A stretch of 64,000 nt of DNA, from contig NADL03000517.1 of assembly GCA_002205965.3 (NCBI GenBank), positions 1,116,001-1,180,000 on the forward strand, in the 5' to 3' direction. The stretch comes from Kappaphycus alvarezii (taxonomy: Eukaryota > Rhodophyta > Florideophyceae > Gigartinales > Solieriaceae). The stretch's first letter is position 1. Each line of letters opens with the position of its first letter. This document shows, piece after piece, positions 1 through 11,955 of this stretch. The position numbers and the translations under genes were made by a program. The notes under the pieces were generated by a model that worked only from the letters and a program-made list of their open reading frames with translations, was not told where the DNA came from and ran no database searches.

Positions 1-590
1 ACCAATGAAGGTGAGGGAAAGGAACAGTTTCTGAGTACAACGAGGAAGGGAAATCTCTTCCATCCAACATCGGAACAATACTGTATGGCACAGTACAGTA
101 TTGTGGAAGGATAGCGGTGGAAAAAAATTTTTATGTTTACAGTACCGCACAGCAGTGTCTGCATGTACATTACTGTACACACAGATAAGGTGCATGAGTA
201 GTGCTATGGGTGACGTGAGGACAGTACAGGAAAAAAACTTGTGTGAAATCGTGAGTCACAATTTTATTTCTTTGCGTTTTTGTAATTAACAGGGAATAAA
301 ATGGCTCTTTTCCGGACTCAAAACAATGGGACAGACTATCCCTTTTTTCTTCACACTGCACTGTACAGTATGAGTCGGAATGTCATGAACGGAATGGAAC
401 AATATATACATGTATGTCCAACATTATATGAAGAATTAAAATTTTCAGCAAAAGTACGCTGTACGTACTGCATGAAAGCGTGTGTCAGTTCCACCAAGGA
501 CGAGTGAAGCGGTAAGGAATTAAAATCATAAGTAGGAGAAGGAAGCAGATAAATAGATGGGGGCATTCAGAGGCCGGATGTTCGGGCTTG
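1..590. other. Non-coding AT-rich flank with GTACAGTAC-type motifs
   Basis: Short open frames overlap here on both strands and none looks like a protein domain. Several short copies of the GTACAGTAC/ACTGTAC motif occur around 80-110, 165-180 and 355-370. They belong to the same family as the arrays at 2.3, 47.3 and 50.9-51.2 kb. I see no gene. Confidence 0.5.
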
Positions 591-2130
591 GACCGCAAGG
601 TGGGCGAGTCAGCCGCCGCCACGGGAGCTTGATTGACCCTCAATCTATTTCTTCCCCTCTCTCCTACTTTTAGTCATAGTATGCCCCTTACGGTGGCGTG
701 GGCGTTTGCTGGGAGCCCCACCGAGGAGAACGACCCTCCTTACCTCGTGGACGGTGTGGAATTCAGAGATGTGCCCCACGCAATCCTTCAGGGCGTCGGC
801 AGAGAACGCCAACGAGAATTCTTCTGCCGGGTCGAGTAGTCGACGACTAATCGTATTGATGGAGAGGCAGTGGTTGACCCCCATGCGATCTGATGAGGGT
901 TGCTAGGTATGTCCCGGGTGGTAGACTTAGGACGGACTCGAGTGGGGGATTAGGTGGAAGGCACTTCTGTAACACGAGGCTACGTGGCGGGAGAAGCCTC
1001 TGGGCTTCCCTCAAACTGCGAATGAGGCCGCCCCTAATGAGGTCATTCTGAGTACGGGCGGCCCTCTCACGGAAGATGGACACCCAATGAAGGGCCTTGT
1101 TAGACTCGCCGTGCTCAGTTAGGGCGTTACCCAAGGGAGACACCAATACAAACGTCTGTCTGGTATCTGAATTGGACTGGCTGGAGAGCAAAATAGCGGT
1201 GCTGGGTGGGATCCGCACGGGGGCCTCTAGAACGCGTGTAAGAGAGCAGAAGTTTCCGGTCGGGGTACCTCTGGCACCACTGATGTATGTTGTCAATGGT
1301 CTGAAGGTGGTCTTGTCTGCCCAAGACAAGTTGGTCTCCATTCACGGCGGGATCGCGTTCCCCGGAGAATCCATCGAACGCCATCGTGTACAAGAGAAAC
1401 GTATGCTCCTCGATAGTGTCGTCGTCGATAGCGCAGTATACATTGCCACCGCTGTGCCAATAAACCGAACGTATGCACCAGCCGGAGGGCGTGACGGAGG
1501 AGTAAGGTTCAGGATCTTCCAAGGACTCGGTCAGACCAAACCGGTACGCACCCGTCTTCGTGAATTCATGGCCCGCGTAGTGGTGCAAAAAAGCCGTAAT
1601 GTGGCGACCGAAGAGCATCTTGTGCCCTTACTCGTTCATCGCGATGGGGGCGGGGAAACGCAGCACGGTAGGCGGCGTAATTCAGGGGGCTTCTGTTATG
1701 GTAGACTATCTTCTCGATATTTTTGCGGCCCCCGGAGTCCTAATATTTCGGGGTGGGACCATACGCCGGCATTCAGACGAGGGACTCGGGCCGCCTTTGT
1801 AGCGATGGCCTTACGAGGGGCCCTACCCCCCATGCTCAAGCTTGCCTTCTGCTTAGTGCGGGCCTGGATGAAAGACAGGGAATGGATGACAAGGAGGTGA
1901 GACCAAGTGCGATGAGGGATGATGCCGACAACGAATGGGAAGATGTTAGGACGAGAGGGGAGTGAAACAGGAGATCATGTGAAGAAAGCCACAGCAGGGT
2001 GCTTGCACCGACACGCCAAAGGGAGCCCGCTCCGAGAATACCAGCTGTTTTGCAGCTCTTTGGCACTTCTCAAAGGGCAGGCGGGCAAGGTTGAGGGCGT
2101 GCCGCAATGGCTGAGGAGCTGGCAGGTTGG
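590..2130 (-). other. Unrecognised, probably degenerate minus-strand coding island
   Basis: This stretch is clearly richer in G+C than its surroundings. It has two long minus-strand open frames, 1618 to 1127 and 1341 to 847, that overlap in different frames, as expected from one gene broken by a frameshift near 1300-1350. The upstream frame has protein-like composition, including aromatic-rich and acidic stretches such as AIDDDTIEEH. I do not recognise a family in either frame. A plus-strand frame of 267 codons (1097-1900) overlaps the same DNA and is Arg-rich, as antisense shadows often are. The island is probably a remnant of an element gene. That there was coding here is a moderate-confidence inference; the strand choice is less certain. 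Confidence 0.25.
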
Positions 2131-2280
2131 CGTTGGATGGGGTGGAGGTGACCGTGGCAAGCAGGTAGGGCGGTGCAGTAGTGGGGTGGTTAGGGAGGTA
2201 CACTTGCCTACTTGTGCACCCGTGTCGCACTTGGAGTGCCGAGGCATGTGGACTGTGCGAGCTCACTGCCGAGCTGGAGA

Positions 2281-2365
2281 GATACTGTACTGTATCTCCC
2301 CCGTCCAATGTAGGGTTAGGTACTGTATTCCACAACACGGGACAGTACAGTATACAGTATGGATA
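2281..2365. repeat. GTACAGTACT-type short palindromic repeats
   Basis: Runs of ACTGTACTGTAT, ACTGTATT and GACAGTACAGTATACAGTAT occur within 85 bases. The unit is self-complementary, so each run can fold or be read on either strand. The same motif recurs near 2675-2695, 22670, 26035, 31815, 39245 and 40440 and in the two larger arrays near 47.3 and 51 kb. Confidence 0.6.
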
Positions 2366-2459
2366 CTGGAATGTGTCGAGGGTGCTCGGAAAAGGGGGAT
2401 AAGGATAGGTTATGCTTGGCCTAAGGCAGGAAAGAAATAAAAGGACTTTCAAGCATTTC

Positions 2460-3430
2460 AACGCAGGAGTGGAATACTGACCTCTAAAAGGCTACACGCC
2501 CTCCTATCCCACTATGGACGGTGGAACAGCTTCCTCGTTCCTGCCTTGCACCCCCCCACAATTGTTCGAAAATACAAGTCGAAGACATAACTCTTTCAAT
2601 TCTCCTGACTCAGTATTATAGAAATGTATGTTTTCAGAGCAACTCCTAAAGTTTGGTTACCACCACCATGAGTTCACTGTACAGTACAGTACTGTAGGAA
2701 CAGATTCCACCAAACAATACAGTATGCGATGAAAAACGTTTCCGTGAAACAACAATTTGTCGAAGGGTGGATGGAATTCCACCAATATCAAATTCAGTCT
2801 ATTACAACCACGATCAACGTATACAGTATGCAATTTATTTTTCCCTTCCCGTTTTGAGCTCAAGTTGTGATTAATTTCAAAATTTAAGTTGTGCACTATT
2901 GCTGGGTGACAAACCTCCCGTGTGATAGTCCAAAATTTTTGTAAGAAAGTCATAGTTACCTGTACAGTCTCCGGTGTACGGTTTTCGTGTCGAAAAGAAT
3001 AAAACTAATTTTCCACATAAGTTCGTTACAACCCTGCACCGCGTCATGGAGTTCAATTCCATCCGCAATGAACTTCACCGAGGTTATCTTCTCTGTGCAG
3101 GACAATAAACAGGACTTTGAACTAATCGGTAACCCACACCACCACATTTCACCCCTCCTCCCCCTTTAGAAGGACGATAAAATTACCAAAATGACTTACT
3201 TTACTAACTTAACATTACTTAACACAAATAGGCTGCGGTGGACGATAACATCTACCGCAAACCATTTGTGTTAAGATGGTTAACTAGATGCGGGCAGGCC
3301 CGCTACCGCGACAGGTTCAACTCGCCAGTCGAGAAAGGAGAAGTGAACAGGAAAGAAACAGACGCCACCGGCTGCTGCGGCCGGATCGTCGGCCATGGTT
3401 GCGACAGAAGTCTCACAACAGATCCTACGA
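2460..3430. other. Intergenic stretch, no gene seen
   Basis: AT-rich DNA with overlapping short frames on both strands around 2657-3169 that do not resemble a protein. It contains ACTGTACAGTACAGTACTGTA near 2676. It may hold upstream sequence of the helicase pseudogene that follows. I see no convincing promoter element. Confidence 0.4.
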
Positions 3431-6400
3431 CTCACGATATGGCTAATTCAGTGGAAGTTTTGCCACCCGTCCCGACTCGGCAGAAGAGGACCAAAAAGAA
3501 ACTCTCCGTGCTCAACGTCACCGATTCAGATGAGGATGTCATGCTTGTGACAAGAGGAAAAGAAGGGACGAAAAACACACTAAGAGGAGCACGAGACAAA
3601 GACACGAGTGGAGAAGAAAAATCTACACTGAAAGAGAAGACTGCGGCTAGACCGCGATTAAGACATGGGAAAACGAAGGAGAGTACGGTTGCCCGGACTG
3701 AGTTACCCTCAGTTCCTCTAGCTGTTGAGAAAACAGGTCGTATATCTCTCTATCCACTTAACAAAAGTCCCACTATCCATGCTGCAGCTCAAGTCGCGAG
3801 GGCATTGATGAAATCACCGCCATACCGGAATCTGAAGCTCCACTTCCGAACTCGATATCCCATTCACAAGAACAGTCGGATGCAATAGGGAAGCCGAAGA
3901 AATCCACAAAATTGGTAACCAATAAGCCACCTTCGAAGAGGAGTCGAGACGAAATTATTGATCTCGTCACATCCCCGAAGAAGACCGTGAAAAGTATGAA
4001 GCGTCAGAATTCCAGACGCGGTCCTGGAGAAGAACCGAACGTTGAGTTGGCTCTGCGATACGAGGGTTTAGATGGAAAGCGACAGTCCATTAATATTGAG
4101 GAATTGGCTTTGATTCAGAATGCTCCAACAAACAAGCTGAATAATGACGCATTCCTTTTCGTCCTACATCTTGCCCTTGGATCACACGTCGATCAGCAAG
4201 ACACATTCATCATTCTCCGATTTGATGTAGTGTCTGGAAATTCATATCACGGCACCAGTTCTCCGAATAACTCATCTGGTTCAGTTACCTGGGGGAAATT
4301 ATTCAATTACACTATTCTTTTTATTCCTTTGCTTTCCATTGATCAATTCTCATTGATTGTCATCCGTGGTCTACGAAATGCATTGACTTCTCTTCGGTGC
4401 GGTTTTGGACGTACGCCCGAAAGCTTTACATTGAGCTTCTCGATTCACTGCGCGAGAAATCTCGACATTCGGCGAACTACGTCGAGCGTACTATTAAGAC
4501 GTGGTTGTGTATCGGAGAGGACCAATTTCAGGCGGAACTGTATCCGGACATCATCCCAGATAACTTCGTCTATCAGCGTGTGAGGCAGTGCATGGGCGCG
4601 CAAAAACCGTCGATCAACCTCTGTGGGCCACTAACAGCTTTGTTCTCAAGATTGAGGTCGTGAAACGCCATTATTCTCCCTCCCGTTGAGAAACAATCCC
4701 CGCAATTTGACAAGTTTTGGAAGGAAACTATGCATATGGTAAGTGAGAAAAGGAGGAAATTCTTGCTCGAAAAGGTCACGGTCGAGCAGGATTATTTGCC
4801 AGCATTCTTTCGCCTACAGCCTTCCGATGTTCAAAAAACGGAGGGAGACCGATAGGTGGTGGCGTATATCCTAATGATGGGGAACTGGAGGGTGGATCTA
4901 TCTGTCCTGAACGTATCAAGGGATGTCTTCGCTGCTCACGAGAGAGACCCGAGACTCAAGTCACTGGTGAAGGAGGATGTTATGTCTCGTTTCGCATCCA
5001 CATTCAAGATAGGCGGGAATATGAAGGAGCTAGTTGGCACAGGTCTGAACTTCTCCGCAGGCGCATTTCAGCTGGTTGTATATGTTTGCTTCAACCTTCC
5101 CCCATACGGTAACGCCGAGAACATTCTTAAGAGTATGAGATGCTATCCACACTCTGGTCTGGCTGCTTTGCGACCCGAACTCATATTCAACTCTTATGCG
5201 ACCAGGCAGCGGAACGTACGCCCTTTTTCCGGCGAACTGAGTAAATTGTTTCGCATATTCTCAAGTTTCCCAAGGGTCGTTGGGAAGGGATCCTCTCCAA
5301 GATGTTTCCCTCCAAGAGGAAAGGTCCTAATGCAGGAGAGCTCGGCAAATGTCATGTGTATAGCTGAATGTGTTTTGAGATTGCTCCCTCCTGACGACTG
5401 TGCTAATCGCGTTACCAATTTCTTCCAATGCCTGCGGGAAGTACGGTTCGGTACAGAGGATGTACATGACCGTTTATACCCTGGTCAATTCCTACATCTC
5501 GGTGTAAATACTACCGACATTGAAGCACCGCGGGAATACCACTACATTCCTGAGGCTTTGGACTTGGCTTTTCATGAAATGAACAAGGCCGGGAAAATGT
5601 TCGCGAGTGAAGAACTGAGAGCTCTTCGGAAGAAAAACCCGAAATATACAGAAGCTTTAACTCCAATTGATTCGATCCAATTTATCCCTCAGACTATATT
5701 CAAGAGACCACACTTCTCCATCCTATGTAAAATTGAGGCTAAGATTTCACTACACAAGAGGAAGGCGGAGGCTTCAGAATGTCTCATTGCCATTTACGGT
5801 GTTGCAAAGAAGCTATAGGGATCAGTTCAACGAGTGTCTGGCAATATACCAGTCATGGAAGCATCTCCGTTTACACCCTCTCAACCCCCCCTGTAGTCTG
5901 GTACCTCATCTGCTGGAGATCCACGATCACTGGCTGGAACATATACCACGGGTTGGCAGGATAGTGCGCAAGGTGGCAATACGCAAGTAAATGATCGTCT
6001 TATTAGTGCCGAAGGCGAAAACGGTCTTTGTGAGTCGGCGTTCGACATGGAGTGAGATCAGCGGCAATGGTTTTTTAGTTTCAATAGTTCCCAGATGTAC
6101 CTGGAATCCAACTTCTGCTACTTACTTTATATGGTACTCAATTCTGAGGAATTTTTTACAATCGCCACTTCTGTTTGAAATTCGACCAGGAAATTGATCA
6201 GGACACACTGAGGAGGCTTGATAAATGTTTCTCACAACTGTTCAATGTTCGGCTACTTGGTATTTCATCGACAATACCGACCCGTGATATGCACTACTGT
6301 ATGGTAATGGCAACAGAAGTTATAGCAAAAGGCAGCATGGAACTACTCAAAGAAGGGCGTCTTGGTCTTCTACCCACCACGGCCACAGACCTGCAACGCA

Positions 6401-7649
6401 CTCCTGTGTAGGTCTGCTTGGGATAAGGAGGGATGGTATTCTCATGTCATGATGCGGCCTTGTGGTGAGCTCCAAAATCCATGGGTACGTTCATCCCAAA
6501 GTGTGGAGGAGAACGGTTGGAAATGATGAGACGGTAGGAATTGGTCCTGTGGTGATTCCATTGTCACTGTTACAGGATATTAAGGTGTTACCCGGTGATA
6601 TGTCGTTGCTTTCGGTTTCCGTCACGTGCGAGAGTGAATATACAAGGAAATCTATATTCGCTTCATCAGATTAGGCAATTATACGTCCAGCTCATTTCAC
6701 TTCGAGCAGTCTGGTGGAGTTGCGGCTATACATGGAAGAGCGTCCGATCGGTTCCCTATACGCACTTGTCCACGGGAAGCCCACTTTGCTACCCTCTCGA
6801 CAAAGGAGTAGTGGGGACCCGGCCCGCTACGAATTGCGGCTGTTGAATTGGAAGGACTCCAGTAACAATTGCCATTTCTCTACTCCATTCCAAGACTTTG
6901 GTGCTGATGGCGGCGTTGTGAAGATATACAAAGTCTGAAATTGCCGGCACATCTGTAATATGTTCATTGGAAGCATATCTGGGCTACATTACATAATAAC
7001 GACACTCCGTTATGGTTTCTCGGATCCGCAGTGGGCTCGGTAGCTACGGCATAGTGATTATGACTTTCTGCTTACGGCTTATCCAATGACTAAATCCGGT
7101 CTGAATACGGTGGCCCCGCAGGCTTGCCTTTCTACAGTTCAGCCGTACAATGTGAACCAACTGGTCCAACTCCTAAAACTATTGAATGACACAAAGCTGA
7201 AGTTGAGGAGTTTTATCGCGGGATTCAGGTCACGAGTGAATGAGTCTCAGTTGGGAGTTCTAGTAGCATGGACTTTCATGCGGCATATAATTTGCTGTTT
7301 TCCGGTGGATGTATTGAATTACTACCTCAACAATCGTGCGCAGTTAGGTCCCCAAAATCAAGGTTTAACAGTACGGTAATATTTTGTCAAGGCACTCCCA
7401 GTACTGGGAAGAGTCATTTCTCTAATCTTCTCATCAGTCTAACAGTTGAGAAGGTAATGGTTTCGGGTATAATACCCGAGTTTACGCAAGCAAAGCTACT
7501 AAAAGGACGCATGCTCATTCTCAGTGTTAGCAATGCGGCAAGGGATGACTTATTCTTGAAATACCTCCGGTGTATACGTTCAGACTTGAGCTCGTTGGTG
7601 AAATCAGTCCGCGTGGGAAAAAACTCAAATGAGGAAGAAGTCGCGACAC

Positions 7650-7685
7650 GCGAATTGTCAAAAATACGCGAATTGTCAAAAATAT
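7650..7685 (+). repeat. 18-bp tandem duplication inside the helicase pseudogene
   Basis: The unit ACGCGAATTGTCAAAAAT occurs twice head to tail. Being a multiple of three, it keeps the frame and gives the repeated peptide RELSKI-RELSKI. Confidence 0.8.
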
Positions 7686-7940
7686 GTACATCTAAAGAAG
7701 CCATATCGTTGTTTCCGCACCAAGGTCATACTACTTTCACACCGAAACCAATCAACATCTTGAACAAGTACTCCGTGATTTTCGGAACCATTGGTTCAGC
7801 CCTTGTGCAACAGTTTGATGATGTTCTACCTTTCGATACAGTCATTGTTGATGAAGCCGCGGTGAGAGATGAAACTGAAACAGCCACCTGTTTGTCCAGG
7901 GTACTGTCTTCGACGGGGGTTACCCGCTTTGGTACTTCAG

Positions 7941-7968
7941 TTGTATTTTTTGGGTTGTATTTTTTGGG
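7941..7968 (+). repeat. 14-bp tandem duplication that breaks the helicase frame
   Basis: TTGTATTTTTTGGG is present twice in a row (7941-7954 and 7955-7968). Because 14 is not a multiple of three, the duplication separates the Walker B frame from the frame that carries motif III GDPFQ. It falls exactly at the junction of the two frames. Confidence 0.85.
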
Positions 7969-8894
7969 GACCCATTTCAAAACGCCCCTTTCGTGGCGCA
8001 TTCCTTCAGGCAGTGGTTGCAACATCTACAGAAGCGTGGCCATTTTACAGAGAGAGGAATGAATAAAAAATATGCTACTGCCACAACATACGCAGCGCCT
8101 GAGTCCCGTGCTCACAATTCCGAAGGAGTTTTTGAACGTACAGACTTGTATCCAGTTACGTCCTTTTTCCTGAATGAACAAACGAGAAGTTCTGAGCCTA
8201 CTGGATCGCTAAAAAGTGAACTTTTTTACGGAGGGAGGGTTAAGAATGGTCGAAGACCAACAAACACAGCGTGTATACGCTGTGGTAACGCCAATCACCT
8301 TTATTTTCAGGGCGAGAAGTTTTGTGAAGTCAGCGTTATTGATACAACTGAGGCTTACGGGACGGCATTGGAAACACGTCACGACAACGCTGGTTACTCA
8401 AACAAGTATGAGGCAAAATTGATCGTATCCATGATTCATGATTGGGAGGCAAAGATTAGGACGGAAACCTTCGCAGTTCTGACACCGTACAAAAAGAAGG
8501 TGGAAGAATTTTGGACTTTCCCCGGCGGAAAAGTTTGCACAAGGCTGTTACTGTTATGACTTTTGACTCCTGTCAGGGGTCGCAGTTCGATGTTGTTTTA
8601 ATATCAATGGTCCAGTCTACAATCACATGTAGCTTTATGTACCCAAATCCTACCACCGGAATTGCAACAAACTTTCTCGACGACAAGGGCGCTTCCTGCG
8701 TCGCTCTATCTCGGGAGAGAGAGGTGTGCGTTATTACCGGAAAAATTGACACCTTTGGCAAGCATTCAAGCGTTTGGAAAAACATTCTCAACCGTATTAA
8801 GGAGAAAGTAATTTCAAATACCCGAAGCACAGTGTATTGGTCGATTCGTGATACTAGCAATGGGCAGCAGCTCAAAGATCCCAGACAAAGATAA

Positions 8895-9407
8895 TGATGT
8901 GTCTCGTTGATGAATAAACATGTTAATTACATTGTGTGTCATTGTTAGCTGTGCGAGTACTTCGTCTTTGATTGTATGTTATAATGTTTACGTAGACCTA
9001 TAAAGGGGTGGACACAAATTCTTACGCTACAGTCATAGGCTCCTCGTTCGATACGCAAGTTGAATATTAAAATTCAGGGGTTATTTTCCGTGATGAACCG
9101 GACGTTATGTACACCTCTGTTGCTAAACTACCAACTAAAAACAACTTGTTTCGATAGCGTATCTACTTACAGCGATGCAATTAAATTTGCGTGTTCTATG
9201 ATAAATGCACATTGATTCCAGACAGATGGAGAGTACACAGTGGGCCACTTAGTAGAGATCATAGAAAGATCAGCACGCGAAACATGGTAAAGATCAAACA
9301 AAGATCAGCACGCGCTCATTCCATAACGTTGGTGTGAGTCAAAATCAAATACCTCACAATTTAAAAGTACGAAGAACTTTTTGCTTTACTCAGTGGTCTT
9401 CTAAACG
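8895..9407. other. Intergenic stretch, no gene seen
   Basis: Downstream flank of the helicase pseudogene. It contains a short repeated phrase, AGATCA..AAGATCAGCACGCG, around 9265-9315. No coding frame of note. Confidence 0.4.
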
Positions 9408-11212
9408 CTACAAGCGGCAGCTAGGCAATCCTACCTCCCACACGTCGCCTCGATAATGCGAGCGCAGTCTCATGGGGTGACACAGCCCACAGGGTGTCAC
9501 TAGGATGCGGTGTATGTCTGCCCAACGTCGAGTCAATCTCCGACCACCGCCTCTCTGTTGTGTTTTCGGATCAGGAGGACCCCCAGTATCTTCTTCTGCC
9601 ATTTTCGGGACAGTATATTCGGCAAGGAATTCACGGAGTGTCGGCGAGTACATAATCTTAGTTATGTATTCGAACCCTTTATTCAATTCCTCTGTCCTCT
9701 TGGCTTTGTTCCACGACCTGTCGCATTATGTGAGAAAGGCTGCGTTGTAGAACACAACCCCCCCATCTAGCTCTCCTTTAAGACGGCTCTCATGGCACCC
9801 AAGCTCTTCGAGTAGCTGTGATACACTCCATTTGATGCAGTTGCCGACCTCCACTTCTACACGGTCCGGAGACTCCAACTTAAAGAGCGAAGGTGCTCCG
9901 GCCTCCCAGGGTCCCTGAAGGGCCCTCAACATTTTGTTCTGCATCATGTCAGCATCAGGTACACACAGAATAAAGGCGCCCTCCTGGCCCATGGACGAGG
10001 TTCCCCGCACATGTGCATCACAATGGTATTTAAAAGCAAAAATCGACTAAAGATAAGGTAGGGTGAACCGACGTAGTCCCATTATGAACCCTACCTCATA
10101 AGGTAACCTGGAAAACCTAGCATTAGCTGGCATTGGGCTGAAAGGAAGAGGGAGTATCTTGGACGGCCGTGGGACGTCTTCATATTTCCAAAGCAAGCTT
10201 TGGTTTGTAAAACCCTGACCGCGTGTGGAACATTTCCCCATCTGTGCAATTTCCGGCTCGGAGAAATCAAACACAGTCCCGATCACCTGGAAAGGGATCC
10301 TCCCTAGCACAGTTGAGGGATATTTTCACCGCCAGGCCGGGACAACAACTGTAGTACCGGATTCGCAAACCATTACCCGCTCCGTACAAGCGCCGGGGTG
10401 AACAATGTCGGAAAACAGAGGCGGCCTTTCCTTCATCACCTCCGCTACAACAGCCGTTGGCGCAATATCAAACACCACCTGCAACGTCCGCGCGGCCCCG
10501 AAATTAGTGCTGCTATCAACACCAAGGAAAATGTACGCAACCAGTGCCCATGGCTGGGTGCGAGGCAACAGCGGATTCTTCGACACAAGAAACCCATCCG
10601 TGTCGAACACGTTATATACGGCGTTGTCACTAGCTTCAGTGAAGTTATCTGCAACTCGAAAGTAGTCACGCATCCCCAGCCCAGCCTTACTGTCCAGGAT
10701 GAATTAAAGGGAAGGATTGCAAGTCACCGTAAACGCCTGCAACTGCATGAAGGCGGACTACGTCTACCGGCGGTAGACGCGGATTGAGTCCCAGACGAGA
10801 GCGCCGATACAATCTACCTAAAAAAGGCCACCGTGTTTTCGAAAACTGGGCACGAATTTGCCGTCGTGATACTTCTCATGACCAATAAGCCCTCGCTTCG
10901 CAGCTTGATATCCACATGAACCTCGATTGTTTCTGCGTCCTTGTACGACACGTGGATACGGGGGGAACCCTCTTCGAAACAAAGGAAAGGAATGGACGGG
11001 GTAGGGCTTGGCACAATGACAACACCGCGTCTGTGTAGAGACAAAGCGCAGTACCGGAAACTTGCAACTGAATGTCCACTATGTGGACCGTCATGACATA
11101 TGGTAGAGCTGATATCAATGGGATAGCATCTGTATCGAAAATCATCGGGGACTAGGCAAGCGCCTGATGCCAGCCGGGGTTTTCTTCCCCTCCCATTACG
11201 TGTGGATGACAT
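9408..11212 (-). pseudogene. Degenerate minus-strand gene, family not recognised
   Basis: A chain of minus-strand frames (11212-10814, 10673-10326, 10310-10047, 10010-9726, 9686-9408) follows one direction with few gaps and is GC-richer than the flanks, which suggests one broken gene. The start near 11212 is Arg/Lys-rich (RNGRGRKPR). A later segment (about 9835-9740) contains SQLLEELG followed by an Arg/Lys and Gly-rich stretch. This resembles HELLEELG at about 17960 in the Mutator-like pseudogene, where it is followed by a similar pattern. I therefore suspect an N-terminal part of a related element protein, but no catalytic motif is visible. Could also be an unrelated host gene remnant. Confidence 0.3.
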
Positions 11213-11955
11213 CTGGAATGGAGAGTGTGGGGGCGGCGAAATTGCGGTTGGTGCGCGGTTATTTTGCGATGCTTTTGCTTTTATTCTGAGGGTTGCACAA
11301 GTTGCATGGATTGTACGGGTTGTTAAGGGTGTACGGATTGTGTGTGCTGTGCGGGCGGTGCGGGTTGTGACGTAGAGGCTTAAGGAGGCCCGGTTAAGGG
11401 GGCAGGGGGGTGTAGGCGGGTTTAGGGGGGTATATAATGGTGTAAAAGTGTGTTGGGGGTGGCAGGGTGTGGAAAATGGATGTTATGAGGTAAAAGAGTG
11501 GAAGTTTCCAACGCGATGTACCATAGTTGACCGAAATTTGCGAGTAAACAACGACAGTAGCGTACTGTGTTCTGACAGAAGGCGTTAATTCGTAGACAGT
11601 AAGAAAAATCGCAAAAATGCAGTACATTGTTTATTACAAATTTGGTGCGACAAAAATATTATTTGAAGTAGGCTGTACGGCACACACTCCCTAAAAATTG
11701 AGTTGGAAGGACACATATCCTAAAGCATTCCATGCATGATGTTACAACTCATATGGTACAGTTCAGTGCCAGGACAAAAGTGACAGCCAGTTCTATTATA
11801 TTAAGTCCGCAAACGAGCTATTTTATTCCCTTTGACTCACAAAAACGTAAAGAAATAAAATTTTGACTCACGATTTCACACAATTTTGTTTCGTTTACTG
11901 TCCTCACGTCTCCGTTTTATTGCATAATTACATATGGGCATTGCGCCATCTCGTT
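11213..11955. other. G-rich non-coding stretch with G-quadruplex motif
   Basis: From 11285 to 11370 there are imperfect roughly 10-14 bp repeats related to TTGTACGGGTTGT. They are followed by very G-rich DNA, then ordinary AT-rich DNA. The G-run cluster is listed separately. No gene seen. Confidence 0.5.
11398..11431 (+). other. Candidate G-quadruplex
   Basis: Four runs of three to six G (GGGGG, GGGGGG, GGG, GGGGGG) are separated by loops of CA, TGTAGGC and TTTA, which meets the usual G3+N1-7 pattern. A TATATAAT sequence follows at once (about 11433), so the motif lies just upstream of a TATA-like box on the plus strand. Confidence 0.6.

Larger units (their letters stand above)
3439..8894 (+). 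pseudogene. Large UPF1-like superfamily 1 helicase pseudogene
   Basis: The 3' third reads as an SF1 helicase of the UPF1/AAA_11-AAA_12 type. It has NESQ (Q-like motif, about 7240), Walker A QGTPSTGKS (7388-7414), Walker B VIVDEAA (7841-7861), motif III GDPFQ (about 7967-7981), a QxR-like NEQTR region near 8180, motif V TFDSCQGSQFD (8559-8591) and motif VI VALSRERE (about 8700-8723). These lie in at least three reading frames, so the gene is broken by several frameshifts. Upstream are long compatible frames: a Lys/Arg-rich acidic N-terminus from the ATG at 3439, then 3912-4583, 4397-4663 and 4856-5818. I do not recognise a domain in that N-terminal half. The intact protein would have been roughly 1,800 residues. 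Some breaks could be introns, but the 14-bp duplication at 7941 is a true mutation. Such helicases act on RNA or RNA-DNA in host proteins; here it may be a host or an element gene. Confidence 0.7.

Noticed and set aside
1097..1900. 267-codon plus-strand gene
   Set aside because: Arg/Gly/Val-rich, overlaps more protein-like minus-strand frames, and has no motif; looks like an antisense shadow.
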